Below are positions 54,305 through 61,221 of a stretch of 64,000 nucleotides of DNA, piece after piece. A program made the translations under genes and the position numbers. The notes beneath the pieces were generated by a model. The model was not told the DNA's origin, ran no database searches, and saw only the letters and a program-made list of their open reading frames with translations. Where the stretch lies: NCBI GenBank assembly GCA_016716435.1, contig JADJWI010000008.1, positions 248,001 to 312,000 on the forward strand. Direction: 5' to 3'. The DNA comes from Acidobacteriota bacterium (GTDB taxonomy: Bacteria; Acidobacteriota; Blastocatellia; Pyrinomonadales; Pyrinomonadaceae). Every line of letters begins with the position of its first letter. Position 1 is the stretch's first letter.

Positions 54305-54308
54305 AAAT

Positions 54309-54974
54309 CTAATTCCGTTGCGGAACATATTTCGGATAGTGGTATGAAAATCCGAGCAGTCTTGCAGTAGGTGCCATCAGCAGGCGCATCGCCTTTTGTA
54401 TCGGTAGCGGCGGGCCATCGGCGAGCCAGGAATCGGCACTATCGCCGTAAACCGAAAGCTGCATCAGCATCGCCGGGACGCTTGGGCCGTTCGGATACTC
54501 GTCCATAAAACCGTACATCTGCGTCAAAATGTACGCAAACTCGATCGGGATCGCGCTTGCGTCGCCGCCTTCGACAACAACGATCTCGTTGGTTTCGTTG
54601 AACGGTTTGTGCGGGGTCATCGGCGGGATATGGATCGTTTCGCCGGCGTGCAAAGTTTTCTTTTCGCCGTCGATCAAAACGCTAAGCGTGCCTGACTTTA
54701 CTGTAAACGTTTCCCCGAAATGTTCATGAAAATGTTCGGGCGGACCGGCCGCGTTTGGAGCGATCTCAAGCCGCGTATGCAGCCAGCCATCGCCAACCTC
54801 AAGCACGGTTTGATCGAACCCTTCGAATCGGCTGACGAGCCTGTCGCCCGGTTTGAAAAACCCTGCCAGATCGGGCATCTCCGTCGGAAATGCCGTATTA
54901 ATCCCGATGCCGAGAAGCAGATAGAGGCCGACGACGGCGAAGGCGGAAAGAATCACTTTTAAGAATCGCATCAT
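54309..54974 (-). CDS. membrane-anchored cupin protein
   Basis: 221 codons. One N-terminal transmembrane helix (residues 5-27) and a cupin barrel with metal residues PPEHFHEHFGETFTVKSGTL and the second motif IPPMTPHKPFN. The Glu and three His of the cupin are in place. Enzymatic role unknown. It is convergent with the CNNM gene and lies just beyond the most distal ghost copy of the dehydrogenase 3' end. Confidence 0.8.
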   Translation of the reverse strand: MMRFLKVILSAFAVVGLYLLLGIGINTAFPTEMPDLAGFFKPGDRLVSRFEGFDQTVLEVGDGWLHTRLEIAPNAAGPPEHFHEHFGETFTVKSGTLSVLIDGEKKTLHAGETIHIPPMTPHKPFNETNEIVVVEGGDASAIPIEFAYILTQMYGFMDEYPNGPSVPAMLMQLSVYGDSADSWLADGPPLPIQKAMRLLMAPTARLLGFSYHYPKYVPQRN

Positions 54975-55005
54975 ATAGGTTCCTCAACCTACACGCGTAA
55001 GATAG

Positions 55006-55089
55006 CTAGATTTTGATACACACGTTCTTTTCTTCCGTAAAGAATTTCAACGCTTCGAAGCCGCCTTCGCGGCTGATGCCGCGGTTTTT
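55006..55089 (-). pseudogene. ghost 1: duplicated 3' end of the aldehyde dehydrogenase
   Basis: In frame on the minus strand: VKNRGISREGG, then FEALKFFTEEKNVCIKI and a TAG stop. It aligns codon by codon with the last 27 codons of the dehydrogenase at 56956-58476, which end GFEALKFFTEEKNVCVKL. Differences are mostly synonymous or conservative, so it derives from a real homologue. Upstream of it the text becomes the 3' end of the two-TM gene. Confidence 0.85.
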
Positions 55090-55091
55090 TA

Positions 55092-55499
55092 CTATTTATC
55101 ACCGCCGATTCCGTGGTGATTGCCGGTCTGTTCATTGGTCTTGCTGTCCAAGCCCAAGCTCAATTGATCGTCGTCGGTAGCCATATTCCGTGCCCGACGA
55201 CGAACGCCAAAGACGATGGCTGGCACAAGGAGAAAGATTATACCGAAAAGAACAAACATTCTAGCAACAGTTGCTATAGTCTCGTTCGAGCAGATCGGGC
55301 AAGGTTCGAGAGGCTTTCCAAATTCGAATGCATCACAGATGAAGTGTACTTGACGGTATTCGTAAAGAAGACAATTCTCCGGGAGAATCCAGATTCCTGC
55401 TACGATAAATATGACAGCGATCGATCCCGAAACATAGATCAGCAAGTTCTTTTCCTTCCCGGTCCACAATTGGTTCTGTCCATTCACATTCGAACGCAT
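55092..55499 (-). CDS. two-TM hypothetical protein (cassette gene)
   Basis: 135 codons from ATG 55499 (MRSNVNGQNQLWTGKEK). One hydrophobic helix at about 22-42 (LLIYVSGSIAVIFIVAGIW), a loop with Cys pairs (CLLYEYRQVHFICD, CPICSNE), a second helix (MFVLFGIIFLLVPAIVFGV) and an acidic tail. The start codon overlaps ghost 2 in another frame (ATATGC), so the ghost supplies its start region. AT-rich; no homology recognised. It could be translated from further upstream (ATG 55580), but that frame reads through the ghost. Confidence 0.55.
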   Translation of the reverse strand: MRSNVNGQNQLWTGKEKNLLIYVSGSIAVIFIVAGIWILPENCLLYEYRQVHFICDAFEFGKPLEPCPICSNETIATVARMFVLFGIIFLLVPAIVFGVRRRARNMATDDDQLSLGLDSKTNEQTGNHHGIGGDK

Positions 55500-55552
55500 A
55501 TATTCTTCTCTTCCGTGAAGAATTTCACCGATTCGAAGCCGGCTTCGAGGTT
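55484..55552 (-). pseudogene. ghost 2: duplicated 3' end of the aldehyde dehydrogenase
   Basis: Reads EAGFESVKFFTEEKNICVRM then TGA on the minus strand, in the register of the dehydrogenase C-terminus. About three quarters of bases match the real gene across 60 bases, with in-frame conservative changes. Confidence 0.8.
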
Positions 55553-55569
55553 TAGTATATGCGTAAAGC

Positions 55570-56052
55570 TTATGGCTCAATGGCCAAATCCTTTTCCGAC
55601 ATCAGACGCAGAAACTCTTGCGGACGAACTATTTTCAGTTTCCTGAATTTCTGTCTGAATTCCTTGCTCACGTCATCGATGCCTGTCATCAGGTCGAGCA
55701 GGTCTCGATCCCATGTGATGATGAAGTCGGCATCACAATACACGGCCGCCTCGATCAACATATCGTCGTTTGGATCACGAACGATCTCAATAGAACCCTT
55801 TGGCACTTTCAGAACTTCGGCAACCTCTTCAAGTCCGGCTACAAATGCTTCGACATCGCGGTTTGTAAGGTCTGGCAGCAGCGATTCAATAGCAGGCCTT
55901 TTTATAACGCTTTTAAATTCGTAGATTATATTCTTCGACACATACAGCCGTATATCTTCGTTGAGTGCCAAATCAAAACAACGTCCCGCCGGCCCATATT
56001 TGTTTACTACAATTTGAATATAAATATTTGTGTCAAAGACAACTCGGAACAT
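55570..56052 (-). CDS. PIN-domain toxin
   Basis: 160 codons. The acidic PIN residues are in VFDTNIYIQ (Asp7), IYEFKSVI (Glu), RDPNDDMLIEAA and ITWDRDLLDL. It matches the putative toxin family of COG1569. PIN toxins are Mg-dependent ribonucleases that cut RNA. It follows the antitoxin-like gene with a 7-base gap, as usual for such pairs. Confidence 0.85.
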   Translation of the reverse strand: MFRVVFDTNIYIQIVVNKYGPAGRCFDLALNEDIRLYVSKNIIYEFKSVIKRPAIESLLPDLTNRDVEAFVAGLEEVAEVLKVPKGSIEIVRDPNDDMLIEAAVYCDADFIITWDRDLLDLMTGIDDVSKEFRQKFRKLKIVRPQEFLRLMSEKDLAIEP

Positions 56053-56059
56053 AAGAAAC

Positions 56060-56314
56060 TCATTTCAACGCTTTTCGTTCCGCTCGCACTGCTTTTATTT
56101 CGCGGTCAACAAGTTCGGCGAGTTCATCTTCTGTCATTCCGCTGTCGGCAAAGTTTTTTCTTGCAGGAGCAAGAACATCGTCGAGAGTCCGGCTGATATT
56201 GGCGTGCTTTTTCAGTACACTAACCAGATACTCATTAAGCCCAGTTCCTCGCGCAGAGGCACGTTTTTTGAGTTTCTCTTCCACTTCAGGTTCCAGTTCC
56301 AAAACTACAGACAT
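56060..56314 (-). CDS. ribbon-helix-helix-like antitoxin
   Basis: 84 codons. The start MSVVLELEPEVEEKLKKRAS followed by GTGLNEYLVSVLKKHA resembles ribbon-helix-helix DNA-binding antitoxins. The C-terminal acidic/basic helix (GMTEDELAELVDREIKAVRA) would wrap the toxin. It is the first gene of a pair with the PIN toxin and probably autoregulates it. Confidence 0.8.
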   Translation of the reverse strand: MSVVLELEPEVEEKLKKRASARGTGLNEYLVSVLKKHANISRTLDDVLAPARKNFADSGMTEDELAELVDREIKAVRAERKALK

Positions 56315-56342
56315 AATGTTTACCTCTAAAAATAATTATACC

Positions 56343-56411
56343 TTAGGTTTTGATGCAGACATTCATTTCTTTGGTGATGAACAACGCTTCGAAGCTGCCT
56401 TGGTCAGCGAG
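56343..56411 (-). pseudogene. ghost 3: duplicated 3' end of the aldehyde dehydrogenase
   Basis: Reads ADQGSFEALFITKEMNVCIKT then TAA on the minus strand. The pattern FEAL..T.E.NVC.K matches the dehydrogenase end but with more changes than ghosts 1 and 2, so it looks older or drawn from a more distant homologue. Confidence 0.7.
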
Positions 56412-56416
56412 CGTGA

Positions 56417-56914
56417 TTATTTGATCTTTCGAAATCTGCCAATCTCTACGTCATAGTTCGGGACGTATTGACCGAAAGGAAGATCGTATTGAGCTGAGCC
56501 TTCGAGAAAAGTCCACGCTTTGATCTTGACTCCTTTATCTACATTCCCGCTTACGTTCGCGATCTTTAGATATTCTTCTAAAACAACTGTGCGGTTCTCA
56601 CCAATCGACCCGGTGAACTGCCAACGATTCGACTTCTTGATCAACTCCGAATGAAGACCTTGCTTTTCGAGGTTGCGGTCATCCATATGCCGAACATTCA
56701 CGATCACATATGGCGCGTCCCTAAGGTTGACGGTCTTGACGAGAATTGTAAGGTTGCAAACATGGTAGCAAGGGATTAACGCATAAGAGGTGCTATAGGC
56801 GATAACGGTTCCTTTCGCGGTAGTGGTCTTACGTTCCTTTTCCTGCGCCTTAACTGCTAACGAGCTAACGACAAGAACCGCGAATAGTAAGAAAATTGAT
56901 CTATGCATCATCAC
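56417..56914 (-). CDS. small secreted hypothetical protein (cassette gene)
   Basis: 165 codons. Signal peptide (IFLLFAVLVVSSLAVKAQ), then KTTTAKGTVIAYSTSYALIP and a beta-rich body with two Cys (CYHVCNLTILVK). No known family recognised. It lies between the real dehydrogenase stop (41 bases away) and ghost 3, and its AT content is high compared with the dehydrogenase. Confidence 0.65.
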   Translation of the reverse strand: MMMHRSIFLLFAVLVVSSLAVKAQEKERKTTTAKGTVIAYSTSYALIPCYHVCNLTILVKTVNLRDAPYVIVNVRHMDDRNLEKQGLHSELIKKSNRWQFTGSIGENRTVVLEEYLKIANVSGNVDKGVKIKAWTFLEGSAQYDLPFGQYVPNYDVEIGRFRKIK

Positions 56915-56955
56915 GATTGCGTTTTGAACTCACCCGAAACTGACCGTCAGGATTG

Positions 56956-58476
56956 TTACAGCTTAACGCATACATTCTTCTCTTCCGTAAAGAACTTCAG
57001 CGCTTCGAAGCCGCCTTCGCGGCCGATGCCGCTGTCCTTTACGCCGCCGAAGGGCGTGCGGAGATCGCGGAGCATCCAGCAGTTTACCCAGACGATGCCG
57101 GACTCGAGTTTAGCTGAGATGCGGTGGGCGCGTGAAAGGTTTTCGGTCCAGAGCGTTGCGGCGAGGCCGTAGCGGACGCTGTTTGCGTGAGCGAGAACTT
57201 CCTCTTCGGTATCGAACGGCATGATGGTCACGACCGGGCCAAAGATCTCTTCCTGATTCGTGCGGCAATCGTGCGATAGGCCCCCGATGACGGTCGGCTC
57301 GATGAAAAAGCCATTCAGCTTCCGGTCAGTGATTTCCGTGTCCGCATCTGTGTTTTCTGTGGTTGCGGTCGGTACCACAGAGGGCACAGACGAGGACACA
57401 GAAGCAATGGAACCGCCGGTCAGGACACGACCGCCTTCGGTCTTGGCGAGGTCGATGTAGGAGAGGATCTTCTCGAAATGCTGTTTTGAGACGATGGCTC
57501 CGACGTCGGTTGCGGGGTCGTTCGGGTCGCCGACCTTGAGAGCGGAAACGCGTTCGACGAAGTCACGCTTGAAGCGCTCATAGAGCGGGCTTTCGACGAA
57601 TATCCGCGATCCGCATAGACAGATCTCGCCTTGATTTGAGAATGAGGAACGGACGGTCGTCGCCAGCATTTCGTCGTAGTTGCAATCGGCAAAGATGATG
57701 TTCGGGTTCTTGCCGCCGAGCTCGAGCGAGAGCTTTTTGAACATCGGTGCGGCGACGCGGGCGATCTCTTCGCCGGTCGCGGTGCCACCGGTGAAGGAGA
57801 TCGCCTTGATCTCTTTGTGAGCGACGATGGCCGAGCCGACCTTTGGCCCGGTGCCGTGGACGATGTTCAGAACGCCCGGCGGCAGGCCCGCTTCGATACA
57901 AAGCTTTGAGAGCAGGTATGCTGTCAGCGGCGTAACCTCGCTCGGCTTGGCGACGACGGTGCAGCCCGCGGCGATCGCTGGTGCGATCTTCCACGTAAAA
58001 AGATAGAGCGGGAGGTTCCATGGCGAAATGCATCCCGCAACGCCTATTGGCTGCCGCAGTGTGTAATTTATTGCATGAACGCCGCCGGCCCCGAAGGTCT
58101 CGTGCGATTCGTTGGCAAGGTGCATCGCGGCGGTCGCGTAAAAGCGGAAGTTTGCCGCGGCCCGCGGAATATCAACGCTGCGGGCGAGCGAGACGGGTTT
58201 GCCGTTGTCCTTGGATTCGGCGAGGGCGAGCGGTTCAAGGTCGCGTTCGATAAGAGAAAAAAGCCGCATCAGAATGGCGAAACGCTCCTCGGGCGGAGTC
58301 GCCGCCCACACTGGAAAAGCCAACTTTGCGGCGTCCGTCGCGAGATTCACATCCCGTCCGTCCGAATCCGGGATCAGCGAATAGGCCTCGCCCGTTGCAG
58401 GCTCGACGTTGTCAAAGTATTCGCCCGAGGCCGGTGTGACCATCTCGCCGCCGATGTAGTTCAAGATTTCCAACAT
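56956..58476 (-). CDS. nbaE: 2-aminomuconic 6-semialdehyde dehydrogenase
   Basis: 506 codons. The aldehyde dehydrogenase fold has SPWNLPLYLFTWKIAPAIA (NAD site), ELGGKNPNIIF (general-base Glu) and NQGEICLCGS with catalytic Cys286. The GEICLC form and the C-terminal REGGFEALKFFTEEKNVC fit 2-aminomuconic/2-hydroxymuconic semialdehyde dehydrogenases. It oxidises 2-aminomuconic semialdehyde with NAD. Residues about 356-387 (IASVSSSVPSVVPTATTE, NTDADTEITDRK) look like an insertion whose DNA is an intergenic-type inverted repeat. Both its ends have ghost copies in neighbouring DNA. Confidence 0.9.
   Translation of the reverse strand: MLEILNYIGGEMVTPASGEYFDNVEPATGEAYSLIPDSDGRDVNLATDAAKLAFPVWAATPPEERFAILMRLFSLIERDLEPLALAESKDNGKPVSLARSVDIPRAAANFRFYATAAMHLANESHETFGAGGVHAINYTLRQPIGVAGCISPWNLPLYLFTWKIAPAIAAGCTVVAKPSEVTPLTAYLLSKLCIEAGLPPGVLNIVHGTGPKVGSAIVAHKEIKAISFTGGTATGEEIARVAAPMFKKLSLELGGKNPNIIFADCNYDEMLATTVRSSFSNQGEICLCGSRIFVESPLYERFKRDFVERVSALKVGDPNDPATDVGAIVSKQHFEKILSYIDLAKTEGGRVLTGGSIASVSSSVPSVVPTATTENTDADTEITDRKLNGFFIEPTVIGGLSHDCRTNQEEIFGPVVTIMPFDTEEEVLAHANSVRYGLAATLWTENLSRAHRISAKLESGIVWVNCWMLRDLRTPFGGVKDSGIGREGGFEALKFFTEEKNVCVKL
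57320..57410. repeat. intergenic-type repeat inside the dehydrogenase gene
   Basis: TCTGTGGT (57356-57363) and ACCACAGA (57374-57381) form inverted arms, set in longer tctgtgtcctc/gaggacacaga text of the 'accacagagg...cacagagg' kind common between genes. It is read in frame as a Ser/Val/Thr-rich loop. Confidence 0.65.
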
Positions 58477-58506
58477 TCTTCTGTTTATGACCGAGTTGCG
58501 TTCGCA

Positions 58507-59064
58507 CTACCTATTTTCGAGAATTCTTTTGGCTTCATTCTGAAGTGCGTCTCGCTCTTTTGACTTCAGTTCGGCGTCTTGACCAGCCTCTGCAAACGAG
58601 TCTTTGAGCAACTGAGCATCAGAAACTGTTTCGTCGAGCACCATCTTCATCGGTTTCCTAAAAGACTTGACGATTTCGACGTCTTTCCCGAGCGATTCGG
58701 CCATTAGATCAGCAAATCTTTTCTCTTTTTGATTGGCGGCGGCAATTGCCGAAGCCTGTTTGAGTTTTGCGACCGCAGCTAATAAAAGATCTTCCTTCTC
58801 TTGCAGCAACCGAAGTTGATTCTCCGCATGTGGTCGCAGCATTTTCCGGGTCGAAGGAAACTTCTCACGGTTCTCCATTGTAAAAACCGTAACAAATTCA
58901 TCTCGCCAACTTCTTGATATAATAGCTTCCTGCTCCAGAAGCTGATTTGCCTGACCCACCAGGGCATTGACATCTTTATCGTAGGTTTTTGAGCCGCAAG
59001 AAGTGAGCAACGACATCAAGCCGACCACGAAGATCACAATTTCGATTCGAACGAATGATTGCAT
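58507..59064 (-). CDS. lipoprotein of unknown function
   Basis: 185 codons. Signal peptide with lipobox LLTSCGSK (Cys near residue 23); the rest is helical, Lys/Glu-rich and probably coiled coil (NQLLEQEAIISRSW, LRLLQEKEDLLLAAVAKLKQA). AT-rich compared with its neighbours. It sits between the true start of the dehydrogenase and a ghost of that start, so it may be an inserted cassette. Confidence 0.7.
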   Translation of the reverse strand: MQSFVRIEIVIFVVGLMSLLTSCGSKTYDKDVNALVGQANQLLEQEAIISRSWRDEFVTVFTMENREKFPSTRKMLRPHAENQLRLLQEKEDLLLAAVAKLKQASAIAAANQKEKRFADLMAESLGKDVEIVKSFRKPMKMVLDETVSDAQLLKDSFAEAGQDAELKSKERDALQNEAKRILENR

Positions 59065-59156
59065 ACCTTATTCTACGACAGTATTGCTATCTTTAACGTT
59101 CGTTCCTTCCCAAGGAGTTCGATGACATTACGGGATTGCGGTGTCTCGACTGAACG

Positions 59157-59194
59157 ACCATCTCGCCGCCGATGTAGTTTTCGATCTTGTGCAT
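59157..59194 (-). pseudogene. ghost of the aldehyde dehydrogenase 5' end
   Basis: On the minus strand ATG 59194 reads MHKIENYIGGEMV and then loses homology (VQSRHRNP). The real gene starts MLEILNYIGGEMVTP. The last 24 bases of the match are identical. Immediately upstream lies an agctattagc-type repeat (59214-59233), as upstream of the kynB ghost. Confidence 0.75.
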
Positions 59195-59386
59195 CTTGTT
59201 TTTGTATAGCTATTAGCTCTAAGCTTTTAGCCAGGCATTTCGTTCTCGTTTGCTTGCGTTTCGGTCGCCCTGGAAACGGATTTTGTTGTATAGTATCAAA
59301 AACTTTAGCCGAAATCTGACCTTTTCCCACGCGATTTCTCGCATTATCACCGGAAGACGAAACCCGCTTCCGCGATTTTCGCTTAT

Positions 59387-59833
59387 ATGACAAAGCCGTG
59401 CCCAAAATGTAATCAGCCAAACCCGGCCGAAGCAGCCTTTTGCCTCAACTGCGCCACGCCGCTTGGTGCCCCGCCTCCGCAGCAAGAGCCGCCGCCTTTC
59501 ATCGGTCAACAACCGGGAGCCCAGAATTGGCAGCCGGCGGGCAATGCGCAACAGAATACGAGCGGAGAATATGGTCAGAAGGCGGTCGCTGCTTTGATCC
59601 TCGCGATTCTCGCGCTTTTTTGCTGCGGTCCGATCTCCGGTGTTCCGGCGGCGATAGTTGGCTGGCTCGAGCTTGATTCGATCAAGAACGGCCGTTCGCC
59701 GGCCGGCGGGCGTTGGATGGCCCTCGTAGGGCTTTGGGGCGGCATCATCTCGAGCATCATTCACGTAGGCATCTATTTCCTTTGGATCTTGATGAGCATG
59801 ATGTCGGCGGGTTCGGACCCGTATTACTACTAA
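59387..59833 (+). CDS. zinc-ribbon DUF4190 membrane protein
   Basis: 148 codons. A zinc ribbon (CPKCNQPNPAEAAFCLNC) is followed by a Pro/Gln-rich linker and two hydrophobic helices (AALILAILALFCCGPISGV; LVGLWGGIISSIIHVGIYFLW), the DUF4190 layout. Unknown function. Its stop overlaps the next start (TAATG), so it is translationally coupled to the M48-like gene. Confidence 0.85.
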   Translation: MTKPCPKCNQPNPAEAAFCLNCATPLGAPPPQQEPPPFIGQQPGAQNWQPAGNAQQNTSGEYGQKAVAALILAILALFCCGPISGVPAAIVGWLELDSIKNGRSPAGGRWMALVGLWGGIISSIIHVGIYFLWILMSMMSAGSDPYYY

Positions 59834-61221
59834 TGAGCAGCGAAGGAAACGGAAATCCAATTTGCCCAAACGGCCACCGGCAGACGGTGGCGGCAACTCG
59901 ATTCTGCATTTTTTGCGGGGTTGCGATAGACCGGCCGGTGCAGCCGCCGCAGCACTCGGTTCCTCAACCGCCCGTTCAACAGCAGCCCGTTGCGCCGCCG
60001 CAGTTTCACCAACAGCCGCAGACGCCTCCGATCTATCAGCAGGTGCCGGCACCACCGCCGAGATGCCAAACCTGCGGAGGGTTTGGGGTGGGGCTCGCGG
60101 ATGCAAGGGTGATGTGTCCCGAGTGCCGCTGGCTACGGCCGCTGGTTCCGGGGTATCGGGTCGATTCGTCTGCGTTTGCATGGGCTGCGGACGCAAGAGC
60201 AATGGCCGCTCTGCGGGCGATCACACCGCTCAATGCGGCCGCCAAGGGTGTTTCGGAAAAGGTCGGCCGGCGTTGGATCGAGGTGACGTTCAATGGGGTT
60301 CGGCTCGGTGAAAAGCAGATGCCGCAGGTGTTTGGGCAGGCGGTGCGGGCGGCAAGAATTCTTGGAATGACGCATATGCCGGACGTCTATCTATCAGGTG
60401 AACGCCCGTGGGACATGCTCACTTTCGGCAGCGATACCGATTCCTTTATCGTCATTGGTTCCGCGATGGCGGGCAATTTTCAGGGTATCGATATGCTCTA
60501 CCTGCTTGCCCGCGAGATCGGGCACTGCAAGGCCGGGCATGCGCTTTGGAAGACCGTTATCCGCTTTTTTCTTGGCGAGCAAGGCCCGGCGAGAGGTGTT
60601 ATGGCCGGAGGCATTTTCAATGCGATCCTCAGCCCGAGCGCTTTGATCGGCGGAGCGATCGAGATGCCGCTGCTCGCCTGGGCGCGTCAGGCCGAGATCA
60701 CCGCCGACCGAGCCGGCCTGCTTGCGGTCGGCAGCGAAGAGATCGCTCGGCGGGTGCTGATGGCCTGGTCGCTAAAGTCCTCGCTGATGTACCGGCAGTT
60801 GAATATGGATGCGTGGATCGAGCAGCAATCCGTCGATGACGGAGACATGCTGCGGCTATCCGAACTAACGACCACATCAACGCCCTATCTCGGCCCGCGG
60901 CTTAAGCTGCTGACGCAGTATGCCAAAAGCCCGGAGCTGCAAAGCTACCTGAAAATAATCGGCGAGACGATAAAGAAGGCATCGCCGCCGAAGCCGAAAA
61001 AAGACGGAAAACCGCAACCGAAGGAACTGAAGTTGAAATGTTCGACCTGCTCGGCGCCGATGCGGGTGCCGATGTCCGTGCTTGAGGGGAAGCAGCAGCT
61101 TTCAGTCAAGTGCCCGGATGATAAATGCGGGAAGCTTACCGTGATCCGCAAAAACCCCAAGCCGGCCGCTTCGAGGGCCAAAGAAATGAATAGGATGGAG
61201 AATCAAAATTATGCCGAATGA
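59833..61221 (+). CDS. M48-like protein with zinc ribbons and altered active site
   Basis: 462 codons from ATG 59833 (MSSEGNGNPICPNGHRQ). The N-terminus holds a zinc ribbon (CPNGH...FCIFC), a Pro/Gln linker and a second CQTC/CPEC pair. The middle resembles M48 peptidases: YLLAREIGHCKAGHALWKT and EITADRAGLLAVGSEE. The HExxH motif is REIGH, so the first zinc His is replaced by Arg; the later Glu/Asp motif is kept. It may be an inactive, scaffold-type relative. A C-terminal zinc ribbon (CSTCSAPMRVPM, CPDDKC) follows. Cytoplasmic by appearance, coupled on both sides. Confidence 0.75.
   Translation: MSSEGNGNPICPNGHRQTVAATRFCIFCGVAIDRPVQPPQHSVPQPPVQQQPVAPPQFHQQPQTPPIYQQVPAPPPRCQTCGGFGVGLADARVMCPECRWLRPLVPGYRVDSSAFAWAADARAMAALRAITPLNAAAKGVSEKVGRRWIEVTFNGVRLGEKQMPQVFGQAVRAARILGMTHMPDVYLSGERPWDMLTFGSDTDSFIVIGSAMAGNFQGIDMLYLLAREIGHCKAGHALWKTVIRFFLGEQGPARGVMAGGIFNAILSPSALIGGAIEMPLLAWARQAEITADRAGLLAVGSEEIARRVLMAWSLKSSLMYRQLNMDAWIEQQSVDDGDMLRLSELTTTSTPYLGPRLKLLTQYAKSPELQSYLKIIGETIKKASPPKPKKDGKPQPKELKLKCSTCSAPMRVPMSVLEGKQQLSVKCPDDKCGKLTVIRKNPKPAASRAKEMNRMENQNYAE

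Noticed and set aside
56060..56314. Cassette genes at 55-57 kb as an integron array
   Set aside because: No integrase and no attC-like secondary structure were seen. The shared sequence between cassettes is coding 3' end of a dehydrogenase, so a classical integron is not supported.
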